Positions 9,164-18,001 are shown, counted from the stretch's first letter. The stretch is 64,000 nt of DNA from Streptomonospora nanhaiensis (GCF_026642255.1 NZ_CP113264.1:5952001-6016000), one strand, 5' to 3'. Made by a program: numbers and translations. The notes: a model not told the origin generated them from the letters alone.

Positions 9164-9552
9164 TCGGGGCCCCCGGCCCCGTCGACGAGGCCGCGGATGA
9201 CGTCGATCAGCGCGTCGGGGTCGAACGGCTTGGTGACGTAGGCGTCGACGCCGATCCGCTCGCCGCGCCGCTGGTCGTCGGCCTGGGTGCGGGCCGTGAC
9301 CAGGATGATGGGGCAGTGCCGGGTGCGCGCGTCGGCGCGCAGCCGCTCGGCGGCGGTCCAGCCGTCCATACGGGGCATCATCACGTCCATCGTGATGACG
9401 TGGGGGGCGATGTGGGCGGCCCGGTCGAGGCAGTCGCGTCCGTCCACGGCGGTGAACACCTCGAACCCCTCCAGTTCGAGGTTGAGGCGGATCAGTTCCC
9501 GGATCACGTCGTCGTCCTCGACGACGAGAACCCGTGTGGGTAGGGCGTTCAC
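9160..9552 (-). CDS. Receiver-only response regulator
   Basis: 130 residues, a single CheY-like receiver domain with no output domain. The acidic pocket VVEDDD (about 11-16), the phosphoacceptor Asp in VITMDVMMPRMDG (about 55-60), the Thr of LVTART and the Lys of YVTKPFDPD are all present. The start is GTG 9552, which gives a normal receiver length. No kinase is adjacent. The 4-base overlap with the ArgS-like gene is odd and links a phosphorelay protein to a tRNA-synthetase relative. Confidence 0.88.
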   Translation of the reverse strand: MNALPTRVLVVEDDDVIRELIRLNLELEGFEVFTAVDGRDCLDRAAHIAPHVITMDVMMPRMDGWTAAERLRADARTRHCPIILVTARTQADDQRRGERIGVDAYVTKPFDPDALIDVIRGLVDGAGGPE

Positions 9553-9683
9553 GGGCGTGACACTACCCCCGCGCGGCGACACGGCACCACCGGAATCCGC
9601 CGATCGGCGCGCCCCTCCCCGGTGCGTCCCGAAGCGGTGGACGAAGGGCCCCGGTCCCCTGCTACAGTTGTTCACGCAAGCCA

Positions 9684-9755
9684 GCCCCCTTAGCTCAGGG
9701 GATAGAGCATCGGCCTCCGGAGCCGGGTGCGCAGGTTCGAATCCTGCAGGGGGCA
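9684..9755 (+). tRNA. tRNA-Arg (anticodon CCG)
   Basis: Complete cloverleaf of 72 nt. The acceptor GCCCCCT/AGGGGGC, D arm GCTC/GAGC, anticodon stem TCGGC/GCCGG with loop CTCCGGA, and T arm GCAGG/CCTGC with TTCGAAT all pair; the discriminator is A. Anticodon CCG reads CGG, a very common Arg codon in this GC-rich genome. CCA is not encoded. A TACAGT -10-like hexamer at 9663-9668 lies just upstream. Confidence 0.96.
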
Positions 9756-9783
9756 CGCGGGCGCGTCAGCGCCGTAGTGGAGA

Positions 9784-9823
9784 CGACCAGCGGGAACACT
9801 GTTCCCAGCTGGTCTTTTTCTTT
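9784..9823 (+). terminator. Intrinsic terminator of tRNA-Arg
   Basis: GACCAGC-GGGAA / TTCCC-(A)-GCTGGTC stem with a 5-base loop and one bulge, followed by TTTTTCTTTT. This is the only classic T-tract terminator I noticed in the window. Confidence 0.9.
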
Positions 9824-9982
9824 TCCGGGAGGTCGTCCGACCCGGTGCGCCGCCCTCTGCAGGGCCAAGGCCGCGCACGGAGGCGACGGATTCCGAGGGG
9901 AACGGACCCGCCTGGCAGGGGGACGGGGTCCCCGAATCCTGGTGACGGTCCTCACGGGGCCGGTGGGAGCGGTGAGCGACAC

Positions 9983-10777
9983 ATGGTCGGGCACAGGGCG
10001 AACGAGCGGCTCGCGGGCGAGCTCCGGCGGCGGATCCGGGCCGGGGACCCCGCCCCCGGGGAACCGCTGCCCTCCGGGGCCGAGCTGGCCGAACGCCACG
10101 GCGCGGACCCGGCGGCCGTGCGCGGGGCACTGGTGATCCTCCGCGCCGAGGGCCTGGTCGGGGACCGTCCCGGCCGGGGTCCCGTGGTGCTCGCACCGCG
10201 GCGCGGGGTGCTGCGGAACGACGAGCGCCACCAGTGGGAGAAGGACCGGGCGCGTACGGACCTCCGGGAGCGGCGCTCCACCGGCGCGACCGAGAACGAC
10301 ACGGGATCCGTGGTGGACGACCTGGTGTTCAGTGCCCGCTACACGCGGGTGGTGGCCGATGCCGGCCTGGCGGAGGCGCTGGGGGTGCCGGAGGGGACCG
10401 CGCTGCTGGAGCGCGTCTACCGGACCCGCCACCGCGACGAGGACGCGCCGTTCGGCCTCACCTCGTCCTACATCCCGATCGACCTGCTGGAGTCCGAGCC
10501 CGCGCTGCTCGACGAGTCCGCGGAACCGTGGCCGGGAGGCACGCAGAGCCAGCTGCGCACCGTCGGCGTCGAGGTGGACCGCGTGGAGGAGAGGGTGACG
10601 GCGAGGCCGCCCACCCCCGACGAGGCGGAGGAGCTCGGGCTGGGTGAGGGCGTCGCCGTGATGGTGCTCAGGAAGGCCTCCACCGACACGCGGGGCAGGG
10701 TCGTGGACTGGTCCGAGGTCGTCCTCCCGGGCGACCGCGCCGAGGCGGTCTTCACGACGCGGCTGGAGCGGTGGTAG
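9983..10777 (+). CDS. GntR/HutC-family transcriptional regulator
   Basis: 264 residues. The N-terminal winged helix (about 5-70, ANERLAGELRRRIRAG ... AELAERHGADPAAVRGALVIL) is the GntR DNA-binding domain. A central stretch (about 115-260) has the UTRA ligand-binding pattern of the HutC subfamily, for example LAEALGVPEGTALLERVYRTR and VVDWSEVVLPGDRAEAVF. The start ATG 9983 is the only one placing the helix at the N-terminus; its ribosome site is weak. The stop codon overlaps the following glycosyltransferase start. The effector is unknown. Confidence 0.88.
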   Translation: MVGHRANERLAGELRRRIRAGDPAPGEPLPSGAELAERHGADPAAVRGALVILRAEGLVGDRPGRGPVVLAPRRGVLRNDERHQWEKDRARTDLRERRSTGATENDTGSVVDDLVFSARYTRVVADAGLAEALGVPEGTALLERVYRTRHRDEDAPFGLTSSYIPIDLLESEPALLDESAEPWPGGTQSQLRTVGVEVDRVEERVTARPPTPDEAEELGLGEGVAVMVLRKASTDTRGRVVDWSEVVLPGDRAEAVFTTRLERW

Positions 10778-11541
10778 CCGTGCCCGGGATCGTCTCCGTC
10801 GTCACGGCGGTCCACGCGCCGGGCGCCCGGTTCCTGCCCGAGGCCTACCGCTCCCTCGCGGAGCAGCGGCTGCCCGGGGGGTGGGACTGGCAGTGGGTCG
10901 TCCAGGAGGACGGTGAGACCGACGAGGTCCGTCCCCTCCTGCCCGGCGACCCCCGGGTGAGCTTCGGGCAGGGGCGGCCCGGCCGGGCGGGCATGGCCCG
11001 CACGCTGGCGCTGTCCCGGGCGGAGGGCGAGTTCGTCAAGGTGCTGGACGCCGACGACCAGCTGACGCCCGGGGCCCTGGCCCGGGACCTCGCCGCGCTG
11101 ACGGGCGGCTCGGGGGCCGCGTGGGCGGCGTCGGCGGTCCTGGACCTGCTGCCCGACGGCTCCACCGAGGGTTTTCCGGGGGATCCCGCCGAGGGGCCCG
11201 TCGAGCGCGGGTCGGTCCTGTCGAGCTGGCGGGCGCACGACTTCCTGGCGCCGGTGCACCCGGCGACGCTCTGTGTGCGCCGCGACCTGCTCCTGGCCCT
11301 GGGCGGGTGGATGGCGCTCCCGGCGTCGGAGGACACCGGGCTGCTGCTGGCGCTGGACGCCGTGAGCCGCGGGTGGTTCACGGCGGAGCACGGCCTGCTG
11401 TACCGGAAGTGGCCGGGCCAGGTGACCGCCGCGGCGGCGCACACCGACCGCGGGGAGCGTGCGGCGCGCATGGCCGTGGTGGAGGCGCGGGCGCTGTCCC
11501 TGGCGCGGACCGGCTGGGACTTCGTCCCGCCCCGGGGCTAG
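10771..11541 (+). CDS. GT2-family glycosyltransferase
   Basis: 256 residues, GT-A fold. The N-terminus VSVVTAVHAPGARFLPEAYRSL is the nucleotide-sugar strand, and the metal-binding DxD equivalent is VLDADDQL near residue 93. There is no membrane segment, so it is presumably cytoplasmic. Start GTG 10771 overlaps the end of the GntR gene by 7 bases; GTG 10780 is an alternative. Donor and acceptor cannot be read from the sequence. Confidence 0.82.
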   Translation: MVAVPGIVSVVTAVHAPGARFLPEAYRSLAEQRLPGGWDWQWVVQEDGETDEVRPLLPGDPRVSFGQGRPGRAGMARTLALSRAEGEFVKVLDADDQLTPGALARDLAALTGGSGAAWAASAVLDLLPDGSTEGFPGDPAEGPVERGSVLSSWRAHDFLAPVHPATLCVRRDLLLALGGWMALPASEDTGLLLALDAVSRGWFTAEHGLLYRKWPGQVTAAAAHTDRGERAARMAVVEARALSLARTGWDFVPPRG

Positions 11542-11613
11542 TCCGCGCTCCGCGGACCGTTCCGGGCCCGCGCCCGACGGGCCCTCCCGGAGCGTCCGCG
11601 GAACACGCCCCGG

Positions 11614-11655
11614 ACGCCGGCGGCGGTCGGCCGGTACGCCGACCGCCGCCGGCGT
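11614..11655. terminator. Bidirectional terminator, 18-bp perfect stem
   Basis: ACGCCGGCGGCGGTCGGC at 11614-11631 pairs perfectly with 11638-11655 around a 6-base loop. It sits between two convergent genes (glycosyltransferase and exonuclease). Confidence 0.75.
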
Positions 11656-11736
11656 ACCGGGCCGGGGCTCCGGCCGGGAGGGGCGGGCCGACCGCCCGCG
11701 CGGGCACAGCCCCCGCGGTGGGCGCGCTGTCCGGGT

Positions 11737-12438
11737 TCAGGCCTTGGCGATCGGCCACGAGCCGTCGACGACCGCCTCGGGGTCCCGCCCCCTCCGCAGG
11801 TAGGCCTGGAAGGACGCCGCCTGGTCGGCCTTCCAGCCGATCTGGGCGGCGTGCAGGTCGTCCACGCCCATCTCGGCCAGCTCGGGGTGGGCGGCGGCGA
11901 GCTTCCAGGCCAGGCGGGCCGCGGCGAGCGCGTCGGCGGAGGCCCCGTGGGCCTGCTGCTCGTCCAGCGGCACGCCGTGGTGCGCGCACACGTCCACCAG
12001 CTTGCGCCCGCCCCTGCGGTAGGGGTCCATCTGCTTGTCCAGCACCAGGGGGTCCACGACGCGCAGCTGCCCGAAGAAGCTCACCCCCGAGCCGTGCCGT
12101 TCCAGTTCGGCGGAGAGCAGGCCGAGGTCGTAGGGGGCGTTGTAGATCACCACGGGCAGCCCCTCCACGACGGCCCGCTCCAGGGAGGCGCTGATCTCGG
12201 CCACCACCTCCGCGGCCGGGCGGCCGTGCTCGCGGGCGTGCCCGGTGGTGATCCCGTGGATGGCCGCGGCCTCCTCGGGGATCTCGATGCCCGGGTCGGC
12301 CAGCCAGGTGGTGGCGTCCTTGGTGCGGGCGCCGGGGTCGATCCGCCACAGGGCGGCGGTGACGATCCGGTCGGCGGCCAGGTCCAGTCCGGTGGACTCG
12401 AAGTCCAGGGCGGCCATCGGTTGCATGTGCCAGGTCAT
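11737..12438 (-). CDS. DnaQ-like 3'-5' exonuclease (DEDDh)
   Basis: 233 residues. Exo I is ALDFESTGLD (about 9-18, metal-binding D and E), Exo II is VIYNAPYDLGLL (about 96-107), and Exo III carries the catalytic His in QAHGASADALAA with the last Asp. This domain set is found in the epsilon proofreading subunit and in many free-standing exonucleases. There is no BRCT or helicase domain, so it is a small cytoplasmic nuclease, probably a repair or polishing enzyme. Starts at ATG 12438; the internal ATGs at codons 5 and 8 are alternatives. Confidence 0.88.
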   Translation of the reverse strand: MTWHMQPMAALDFESTGLDLAADRIVTAALWRIDPGARTKDATTWLADPGIEIPEEAAAIHGITTGHAREHGRPAAEVVAEISASLERAVVEGLPVVIYNAPYDLGLLSAELERHGSGVSFFGQLRVVDPLVLDKQMDPYRRGGRKLVDVCAHHGVPLDEQQAHGASADALAAARLAWKLAAAHPELAEMGVDDLHAAQIGWKADQAASFQAYLRRGRDPEAVVDGSWPIAKA

Positions 12439-12862
12439 GACGTCCTTCGGGTCGGCTGGTTCCTACCTTCCCGCACCTGGCGTCCCACACCGGGGACGCG
12501 GGGGTCCCGGGGCCGCCGCGGCCGGCCCTCCCGGGCGGGCGGCGCCTCCCGGGGAGGGCCCGCCCGTGGTCGCAGACCCGGGACGGCCTCCCGCGCCGGG
12601 AGGGGCCGCCGGGAGAACTCGCCGCCGCGCACTGCCGACGCGGGGAACGTCACCCCGGACAGGCGGGGGTGGCGGCCGGGAGCTGGGGTGGGGCCGCAGG
12701 GTGTGGAGCGCGGGCGGGGCCCGGGGCGCGCGACCGGGCCGGCCGTGCGAGGGCAGGCCGGAGCGGGCGGGCCCCTGGGGACCCCCCGTCTTCCAGTCAA
12801 CCGGGGCGGGCGCTGGGGCGCCAGAGCCGGACGCGGCCTGTGGACGACCGTTGTCCGCGCGC
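12439..12862. other. 424-base GC-rich gap, no gene recognised
   Basis: Lies between the exonuclease start and the 2-hydroxyacid dehydrogenase stop. Open frames exist on both strands, but their translations are Pro/Arg/Gly-rich shadows without any domain. It should contain the exonuclease promoter and the terminator of the long polyol operon. I could not single out either. Confidence 0.4.
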
Positions 12863-13912
12863 TCACGTGTCCCGGCCGGCCCCTCCCCCCGTGAGCACCG
12901 CCGCGACCTCGCGCGCGATCCGGACCGCGGACTCCTCCGCGACCTGGGTGGACGCGCCCGCCAGGTGCGGGGTGGCGAAGACCCCCGGGCGCCGCAGCAG
13001 CGGGTCTCCCGCCGCCGGGGGCTCGGGGTCGAACACGTCCAGCACCGCTCCGCGCAGGTGCCCCGACTCCAGGGCCCGGTCCAGCGCGGCCGCGTCCACC
13101 AGTTCACCGCGCGCGGTGTTGACCAGCAGTGATCCCGGCCGCATCGCCGCGAGCGCCGCCGCGTCCACGATGTGGCGGGTCTCCTCCGTCAGGCGGGCGT
13201 GCAGGCTCACCACGTCCGACCCGGCCAGCAGCTCGTCCAGCCCCACCAGGCGGGCGCCCGCGCGGCGCGCCGTCGCGGGGTCGGCGTAGGGGTCGTGGGC
13301 GAGCACCGTCGCGCCGAAGGCTCCCAGCAGTTCGGCCACCCGCGCCCCCACCGCCCCCAGCCCGACCAGTCCCACCGTGGCCGCCCGCAGCTCCGTGCCG
13401 GTGCGCTCGTACCGGAACCCCTCCGCGTCCCACCGGCCGCGCGCCAGCCCGGCCGCGGCGTCGGGCAGGCCCCGCATGGCGCAGATCATCGTTCCGACGC
13501 AGTACTCGGCGACCGCGCCCAGGTTGCGCCCGGGCAGGTGGACCACGGGCACCGACGCCTCGGCCGCCGCCGCGACGTCCACGTTGACGGGGCCGCCCCG
13601 GGTCACGCCGATGACCCGCAGGGTGCCGCGCCCCGCCTCGACCACCTCGCGTGTGACCGGCGCCAGGTGGGTGACCAGGGCGTGCGCGCCCCGGGTCAGG
13701 GCGGCCAGCGCGGCGGGGTCCCCGGAGGCCTCCCTGACCCCGTCCACGTCGGCGAAGGGCGCGGTGGGCCAGTCGGAGTCGACGCGGTCGATCGTGGCGG
13801 GGAGGGCGTGCCGCCGGGCGCCGCCCGCCAGTTCGGCCTCCAGCGCCCCGGCGAGCAGGTCGGCGGAGATGAACCTGTCCCCGGCGCAGACCAGGCGAAG
13901 GGTGTCGGTCAT
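12863..13912 (-). CDS. D-isomer-specific 2-hydroxyacid dehydrogenase
   Basis: 349 residues. NAD-binding Rossmann loop GLVGLGAVGARVAELLGAFG lies near residue 165. The catalytic triad is visible as Arg in VNTARGELVD, Glu/Asp in VLDVFDPEP and His in TPHLAGA. It reduces or oxidises a 2-hydroxy/2-keto acid. Start ATG 13912 overlaps the ABC ATPase stop (ATGA). As the last gene of the transport operon it probably handles an acid intermediate of the imported carbohydrate, but the substrate is not predictable. Confidence 0.9.
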   Translation of the reverse strand: MTDTLRLVCAGDRFISADLLAGALEAELAGGARRHALPATIDRVDSDWPTAPFADVDGVREASGDPAALAALTRGAHALVTHLAPVTREVVEAGRGTLRVIGVTRGGPVNVDVAAAAEASVPVVHLPGRNLGAVAEYCVGTMICAMRGLPDAAAGLARGRWDAEGFRYERTGTELRAATVGLVGLGAVGARVAELLGAFGATVLAHDPYADPATARRAGARLVGLDELLAGSDVVSLHARLTEETRHIVDAAALAAMRPGSLLVNTARGELVDAAALDRALESGHLRGAVLDVFDPEPPAAGDPLLRRPGVFATPHLAGASTQVAEESAVRIAREVAAVLTGGGAGRDT

Positions 13913-15054
13913 CGCAGTCGCTCCCCCGTTCCGGGGTCGAAGAGGTGGACGTGTTCGGGCCGTGCCCCGATCAGGACGGGGGCGCCCGGGTCGAGGGAGG
14001 CCCCGCCGGGCGTCTGGACGACGAACCGGCCCGGGCCCCCTCCTCCCGCCTCCGGCGGGTCCTGCCCGGCGAGGTCGACCGTGGCCAGTCCGAACTCCAT
14101 GAGGTACTCGAACACGCCGACGGTCGCGCTCAGCGCGGGCCGCGCCGACCCCCGCCCGACGAGCTCGCAGTCCTGCGGGCGCAGCCCCACCTGGACCCGG
14201 GTGCCCGCACGGGCGCGGGAGGCCGTGGGCAGGGTCCCGGCCCCGCCGATGCGGACGGCCCCGCCGCCGTCCGCGACCGTGCCCCCGACCAGGTTGATCG
14301 AGGGTTCGCCCACGAAGTCGGCGACGAACCGGTCGGCGGGGTCGTCGAAGACCTCGTCGGGGGTGCCGAACTGCCGGATCACACCGCCGTCCATGACCGC
14401 CATCCGGTCCGCGAGGCTGAGCGCCTCCAGCTGGTCGTGGGTGACCACGATGGTCGTGTAGCCGAACTCGCGCTGGAGCACCTTCAGTTCGCGCCGCACC
14501 CGCTGGCGCTGCCCGGCGTCCAGGTGGGACAGGGGCTCGTCCAGCAGCAGGACCGGCGGGTTGCGGACCAGGGCCCGCGCCAGGGCCACGCGCTGCTTCT
14601 GGCCGCTGGAGAGGCCGGCGGGGCGCAGGTCCAGCAGGTCGGTGATCTCCAGGCGCTCGGCGATCGCGGCCACGCGCGGCCCGACGTCGCGGGCCCTCCG
14701 CGCGCGCAGCCCGTACGCCAGGTTCTCCCTCACCGACAGGGGCGGGTAGAGGGCGTAGCCCTCGAAGCCGACGCCGACGTCGCGCCTGCCCGGGGGCAGG
14801 TCGGTGACCGCGCGGTCGCCGATGAGGACCTCCCCGGAGGTCACGGTCTCCAGGCCGGCGATCATGCGCAGGGTGGTGGTCTTGCCGCAGCCGGAGGGGC
14901 CGAGGAGGGCGACCATCTCCCCCGGTTCGACGGCGAGGTCGATGCCGCGCACGGCCGCGAACGGCTCGCGCCCGCGCGCGGTGTAGGTCTTGTGCAGGTT
15001 GCGCAGGGTGAGGCTCCGGGCGGCCCGGGGCGCGGTGTCCGGCGCGGCCGTCAT
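13909..15054 (-). CDS. ABC transporter ATP-binding protein (second of a pair)
   Basis: 381 residues, MalK/UgpC type with a C-terminal TOBE-like regulatory region. Walker A GPSGCGKTT, signature LSSGQKQRVALARAL (LSSGQ rather than LSGGQ), Walker B LLLDEPLSHLD and the switch His in VVTHDQLEA are present. The Q-loop position reads GFEGYALYP, with Glu where MalK has Gln. Both ends overlap neighbours by ATGA (dehydrogenase downstream, other ATPase upstream). Together with the partner ATPase it probably forms a heterodimer energising the two permeases. Confidence 0.92.
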   Translation of the reverse strand: MTAAPDTAPRAARSLTLRNLHKTYTARGREPFAAVRGIDLAVEPGEMVALLGPSGCGKTTTLRMIAGLETVTSGEVLIGDRAVTDLPPGRRDVGVGFEGYALYPPLSVRENLAYGLRARRARDVGPRVAAIAERLEITDLLDLRPAGLSSGQKQRVALARALVRNPPVLLLDEPLSHLDAGQRQRVRRELKVLQREFGYTTIVVTHDQLEALSLADRMAVMDGGVIRQFGTPDEVFDDPADRFVADFVGEPSINLVGGTVADGGGAVRIGGAGTLPTASRARAGTRVQVGLRPQDCELVGRGSARPALSATVGVFEYLMEFGLATVDLAGQDPPEAGGGGPGRFVVQTPGGASLDPGAPVLIGARPEHVHLFDPGTGERLR

Positions 15055-16187
15055 CGCGTCCCCCCGACCGGCAGCGCACTGCCCACCCGGGGCGGGTGCG
15101 GGGACCCGTCCCCCGCCGGCCCCGCGAAGACGTGGACGCGTCCCCACGCGACCGCGAGGGTGACGTCGTCCCCCTCCCGGACGCGCGGGTCGTCGGTGAC
15201 CGTGATGACGGTCCGGCCGGCCACGTCCACGCTCAGCTCGCGGGAGCGGCCGAGGCGTTCGACCAGGACGACCCGGCCGCGCATGGTGAGCTCCCGCCCC
15301 GCGCCGTCCGGAGGCGCGGACGGTCCTGCGATCCGCAGGTCCCGGGGGCGCAGCCCGAGCAGGACGCCGTCGGCGCCGTGCGCCTCCTCCGGGAGGGCGA
15401 CGGTGGCTCCCCCTCCGTGGGTGGTGGCCAGTCCTCGGTGCACGCGGGCCTCCAGCAGGTTCGTCTCGGGCTGTCCCAGGGAGCGGGCGACGAAGGCGTC
15501 CGCCGGGGTCTCCCACACCTGGGCCGGGGTGCCGACCTGGACGAGCCGCCCCTCGCGCAGCACCCCGATGCGGTCGCCCAGGGCGAGGGCCTCCTGGTAG
15601 TCGTGGGTGACGTAGACGGTCGTGGTGCGCGCCATCCCGCTGAGCTGCTTGAGCTCCGCCCGCATGGCGGCGCGCAGTTTGGCGTCCAGGTGGGAGAGGG
15701 GTTCGTCCAGCAGGTAGACGTCGGCCGGCCTGACCAGCACGCGGCCCAGGGCCGTGCGCTGGCGCTGGCCGTTGGACAGCTCGCGCGGATAGCGGCCGAG
15801 CAGGTGGTCGATGCCCAGGGTCCGGGTGACCTCGCCGATGCGTGCGCCGCGCTGCTCGGGCGTCCAGGTCCCCAGGCGCCCGGAGCGCAGGGGCGAGGCG
15901 AGGTTCTCCGCCACGGTCTTCTGGGGGTAGAGGGCGTAGCTCTCGAAGGCCATCGCCACGTTGCGCTCGTAGGGCTCCACCCCGGTCATGTCGCGACCGC
16001 CGATGAGGACGGCGCCGGTGGCCCCCTCCACGAGGCCGGCGACGCACTTGAGGGTGGTGGTCTTGCCCGCCCCCGAGGGGCCGAGGACGACGAAGAACTC
16101 GCCGTCGGCGATCTCCGCGTCCAGGCCGTGGAGGGCGGTCTTCCTTCCGTAGCGGGCGCCGAGCCCGCGCAGTTCCAGGGAACTCAC
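15051..16187 (-). CDS. ABC transporter ATP-binding protein (first of a pair)
   Basis: 378 residues. Walker A GPSGAGKTT, signature LSNGQRQRTALGRVL, Walker B YLLDEPLSHLD and switch His VYVTHDYQEAL are clear. The C-terminal third is a TOBE-type domain. The Q-loop again has Glu for Gln (AFESYALYP). Start GTG 16187 overlaps the permease stop (GTGA). A pair of distinct ATPases is typical of glycerol/polyol ABC systems such as rhizobial GlpS/GlpT, in contrast to maltose-type systems, which use one MalK homodimer. Confidence 0.92.
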   Translation of the reverse strand: MSSLELRGLGARYGRKTALHGLDAEIADGEFFVVLGPSGAGKTTTLKCVAGLVEGATGAVLIGGRDMTGVEPYERNVAMAFESYALYPQKTVAENLASPLRSGRLGTWTPEQRGARIGEVTRTLGIDHLLGRYPRELSNGQRQRTALGRVLVRPADVYLLDEPLSHLDAKLRAAMRAELKQLSGMARTTTVYVTHDYQEALALGDRIGVLREGRLVQVGTPAQVWETPADAFVARSLGQPETNLLEARVHRGLATTHGGGATVALPEEAHGADGVLLGLRPRDLRIAGPSAPPDGAGRELTMRGRVVLVERLGRSRELSVDVAGRTVITVTDDPRVREGDDVTLAVAWGRVHVFAGPAGDGSPHPPRVGSALPVGGTR

Positions 16188-17050
16188 GACTTCACCGCCC
16201 CGAACGACAGGCCGCGCACGAGATAGCGCTGGATGGACAGGGCCACCAGGAGCGGTGGCAGGGCCGCGATGAGCGCGGCCGCGGCTGTGAGGTTGTAGAA
16301 CGCCTGCCCGCCGCCGCCGAGGAACCGGGTCACGGCCACGGTCACCGTGGGGTTCTGGCCGCCGGTGAGGATCAGCGGGAACACGTAGTTGTTCCACGCG
16401 AAGACGAACGCCAGCAGCGCCGACGCCGCGATGCCGGGCCGCACCAGCGGGAGCGCCACCATGAGGAAGGCGCGGGTGCGGGTGTAGCCGTCCAGGAGGG
16501 CCGCCTGTTCGAGCTCCTCCGGCATGTCCTGGAAGTAGGACCGCAGGATCCACACGATCAGCGGCAGGGTGACCAGCTGGAGCACCCAGATCGTGCCGGC
16601 GTCGGAGTCGAACAGCCCGAGCTGGTTGTAGATGACGAACAGCGGCACGATCACCATCAGCTCCGGCGCGAACCGGAACGACAGGATGGTGAACATGATG
16701 TCCCCGGACCCCCGGTAGGCCCAGCGTCCGGCCGCGTAGGCCGCCGGGACGCCGATGGCGAGGGACAGCAGGACCGCGCCCAGCGAGGTGACCAGGCTGG
16801 TGAGCAGCGCCCCGGTGAAGTCGACGCCGGTGAGGCGGACCCCCTCCTCGCTCAGGACGGTGGCGAAGTTGTCCGGGGTCGGGGTGAACACGAAGTAGGT
16901 GGAGGTCTGGTCCGCCCTGGACTTGAGGGACAGCAGGACCATCCACAGGATCGGGAACAGCGAGAAGGCGAACCACAGGACCAGCAGGAGGTCGGCCCCG
17001 GCGGAGGCCGGGGAGAACCGGCGCCGTCCCGGTCGGCGGGTGGCGGTCAC
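16184..17050 (-). CDS. ABC transporter permease, MalG type
   Basis: 288 residues with about six hydrophobic segments, the first at about 20-45 (LLLVLWFAFSLFPILWMVLL). The EAA loop that docks onto the ATPase is visible as DMPEELEQAALLDGYTRTRAFLMVALPL. It belongs to the binding-protein-dependent inner-membrane permease family. It lies 3 bases from the MalF-type partner and overlaps the ATPase gene by 4 bases. Confidence 0.93.
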   Translation of the reverse strand: MTATRRPGRRRFSPASAGADLLLVLWFAFSLFPILWMVLLSLKSRADQTSTYFVFTPTPDNFATVLSEEGVRLTGVDFTGALLTSLVTSLGAVLLSLAIGVPAAYAAGRWAYRGSGDIMFTILSFRFAPELMVIVPLFVIYNQLGLFDSDAGTIWVLQLVTLPLIVWILRSYFQDMPEELEQAALLDGYTRTRAFLMVALPLVRPGIAASALLAFVFAWNNYVFPLILTGGQNPTVTVAVTRFLGGGGQAFYNLTAAAALIAALPPLLVALSIQRYLVRGLSFGAVKS

Positions 17051-17053
17051 GGT

Positions 17054-18001
17054 TCAGTCCTCCGATCCGGCCGCGCGGCGCTGGGCCCGGCCCAGGACGG
17101 CGACCAGGTAGCGGGCGGTGATGAACACGATCACCCACAGCAGCAGCATGTAGGTGCTGCCGAGGGAGAAGTTCAGGTTGGTGATCGAGTTCTGGAAGGC
17201 GCCGATCTGGAGGGTGCGGGTGGCCCCTCCCGGCCCTCCGGCGGTGAGCACGTACACGTGGTCGAAGACCTTCAGCGAGTCCATGAACCGGAAGATCACG
17301 GCGACGAGGATGTAGGGCCACATCATCGGCAGCATGAGGCGCCGGAACATGTAGAACCAGCCCGCGCCGTCCACGTCGGACGCCTCGAAGGGCTCCCGGG
17401 GCAGCGAGCGGAGCCCCGCCAGGACGAGGACCGCGACGAAGGGGGTGAAGATCCAGACGTCGACCAGCATCACCGACCACAGGGCACGGTCCTCGCTCAG
17501 CCAGTCGAAGGTGGAGCCGAGTCCGAGCATGTGGTTGAGCACGCCGAACTGGGGGTTGAACATCAGCCCCCAGATGACGCCGGCGATCACCGGGGCGATC
17601 ATCAGCGGCAGGATCAGCAGGCGTTCCAGGAGCCTGCCCACGAGGCCGGCGCGGAAGAGCAGCAGCGCGATGCCGACGCCCAGGACCGTCTCGACGGCCG
17701 TGGCGGCGAGGGCGTAGGTGGCGGTCACGCGCACGCTGGACCAGAACACCGGGTCGCCGAGGGTCCCGGTGATGTTCCGGAGGCCGACGAACACGGGCTC
17801 GGGGACGACGGCCGCGTAGTCGAGGAAGGCGTAGTAGGCGCCCAGGGCGAACGGGTACAGGATGCCCGCGATGACGAGGACGGCGGGGACGGACAGCAGG
17901 TAGGGCCGGAGCCCGCGCCGCCAGGCGGGCACCCGGCGGACGGGGGCGCCGCCCCCGGGCCCGTCCCCCTCCGCCTCCGGGGGTGCGGTGGTCGTGCTCA
18001 C
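17054..18001 (-). CDS. ABC transporter permease, MalF type
   Basis: 315 residues. A Pro/Gly-rich cytoplasmic N-terminus of about 30 residues precedes six hydrophobic segments. The EAA-loop-like segment is LRSLPREPFEASDVDGAGWFYMFRRLMLP, facing the ATPase. Starts at GTG 18001, 13 bases after the binding-protein stop. With the MalG-type protein it forms the membrane channel of the importer. Confidence 0.93.
   Translation of the reverse strand: MSTTTAPPEAEGDGPGGGAPVRRVPAWRRGLRPYLLSVPAVLVIAGILYPFALGAYYAFLDYAAVVPEPVFVGLRNITGTLGDPVFWSSVRVTATYALAATAVETVLGVGIALLLFRAGLVGRLLERLLILPLMIAPVIAGVIWGLMFNPQFGVLNHMLGLGSTFDWLSEDRALWSVMLVDVWIFTPFVAVLVLAGLRSLPREPFEASDVDGAGWFYMFRRLMLPMMWPYILVAVIFRFMDSLKVFDHVYVLTAGGPGGATRTLQIGAFQNSITNLNFSLGSTYMLLLWVIVFITARYLVAVLGRAQRRAAGSED

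Noticed and set aside
11614..11655. Long perfect palindrome as a recombination or attachment site
   Set aside because: It lies exactly between convergent stops, which makes a bidirectional terminator the simpler reading; no integrase is nearby.
12435..13289. Several overlapping open frames on both strands in the GC-rich gap before the 2-hydroxyacid dehydrogenase
   Set aside because: Pro/Arg/Gly-rich translations without motifs, and parts run through the real dehydrogenase gene. Long open frames are expected by chance at this G+C.
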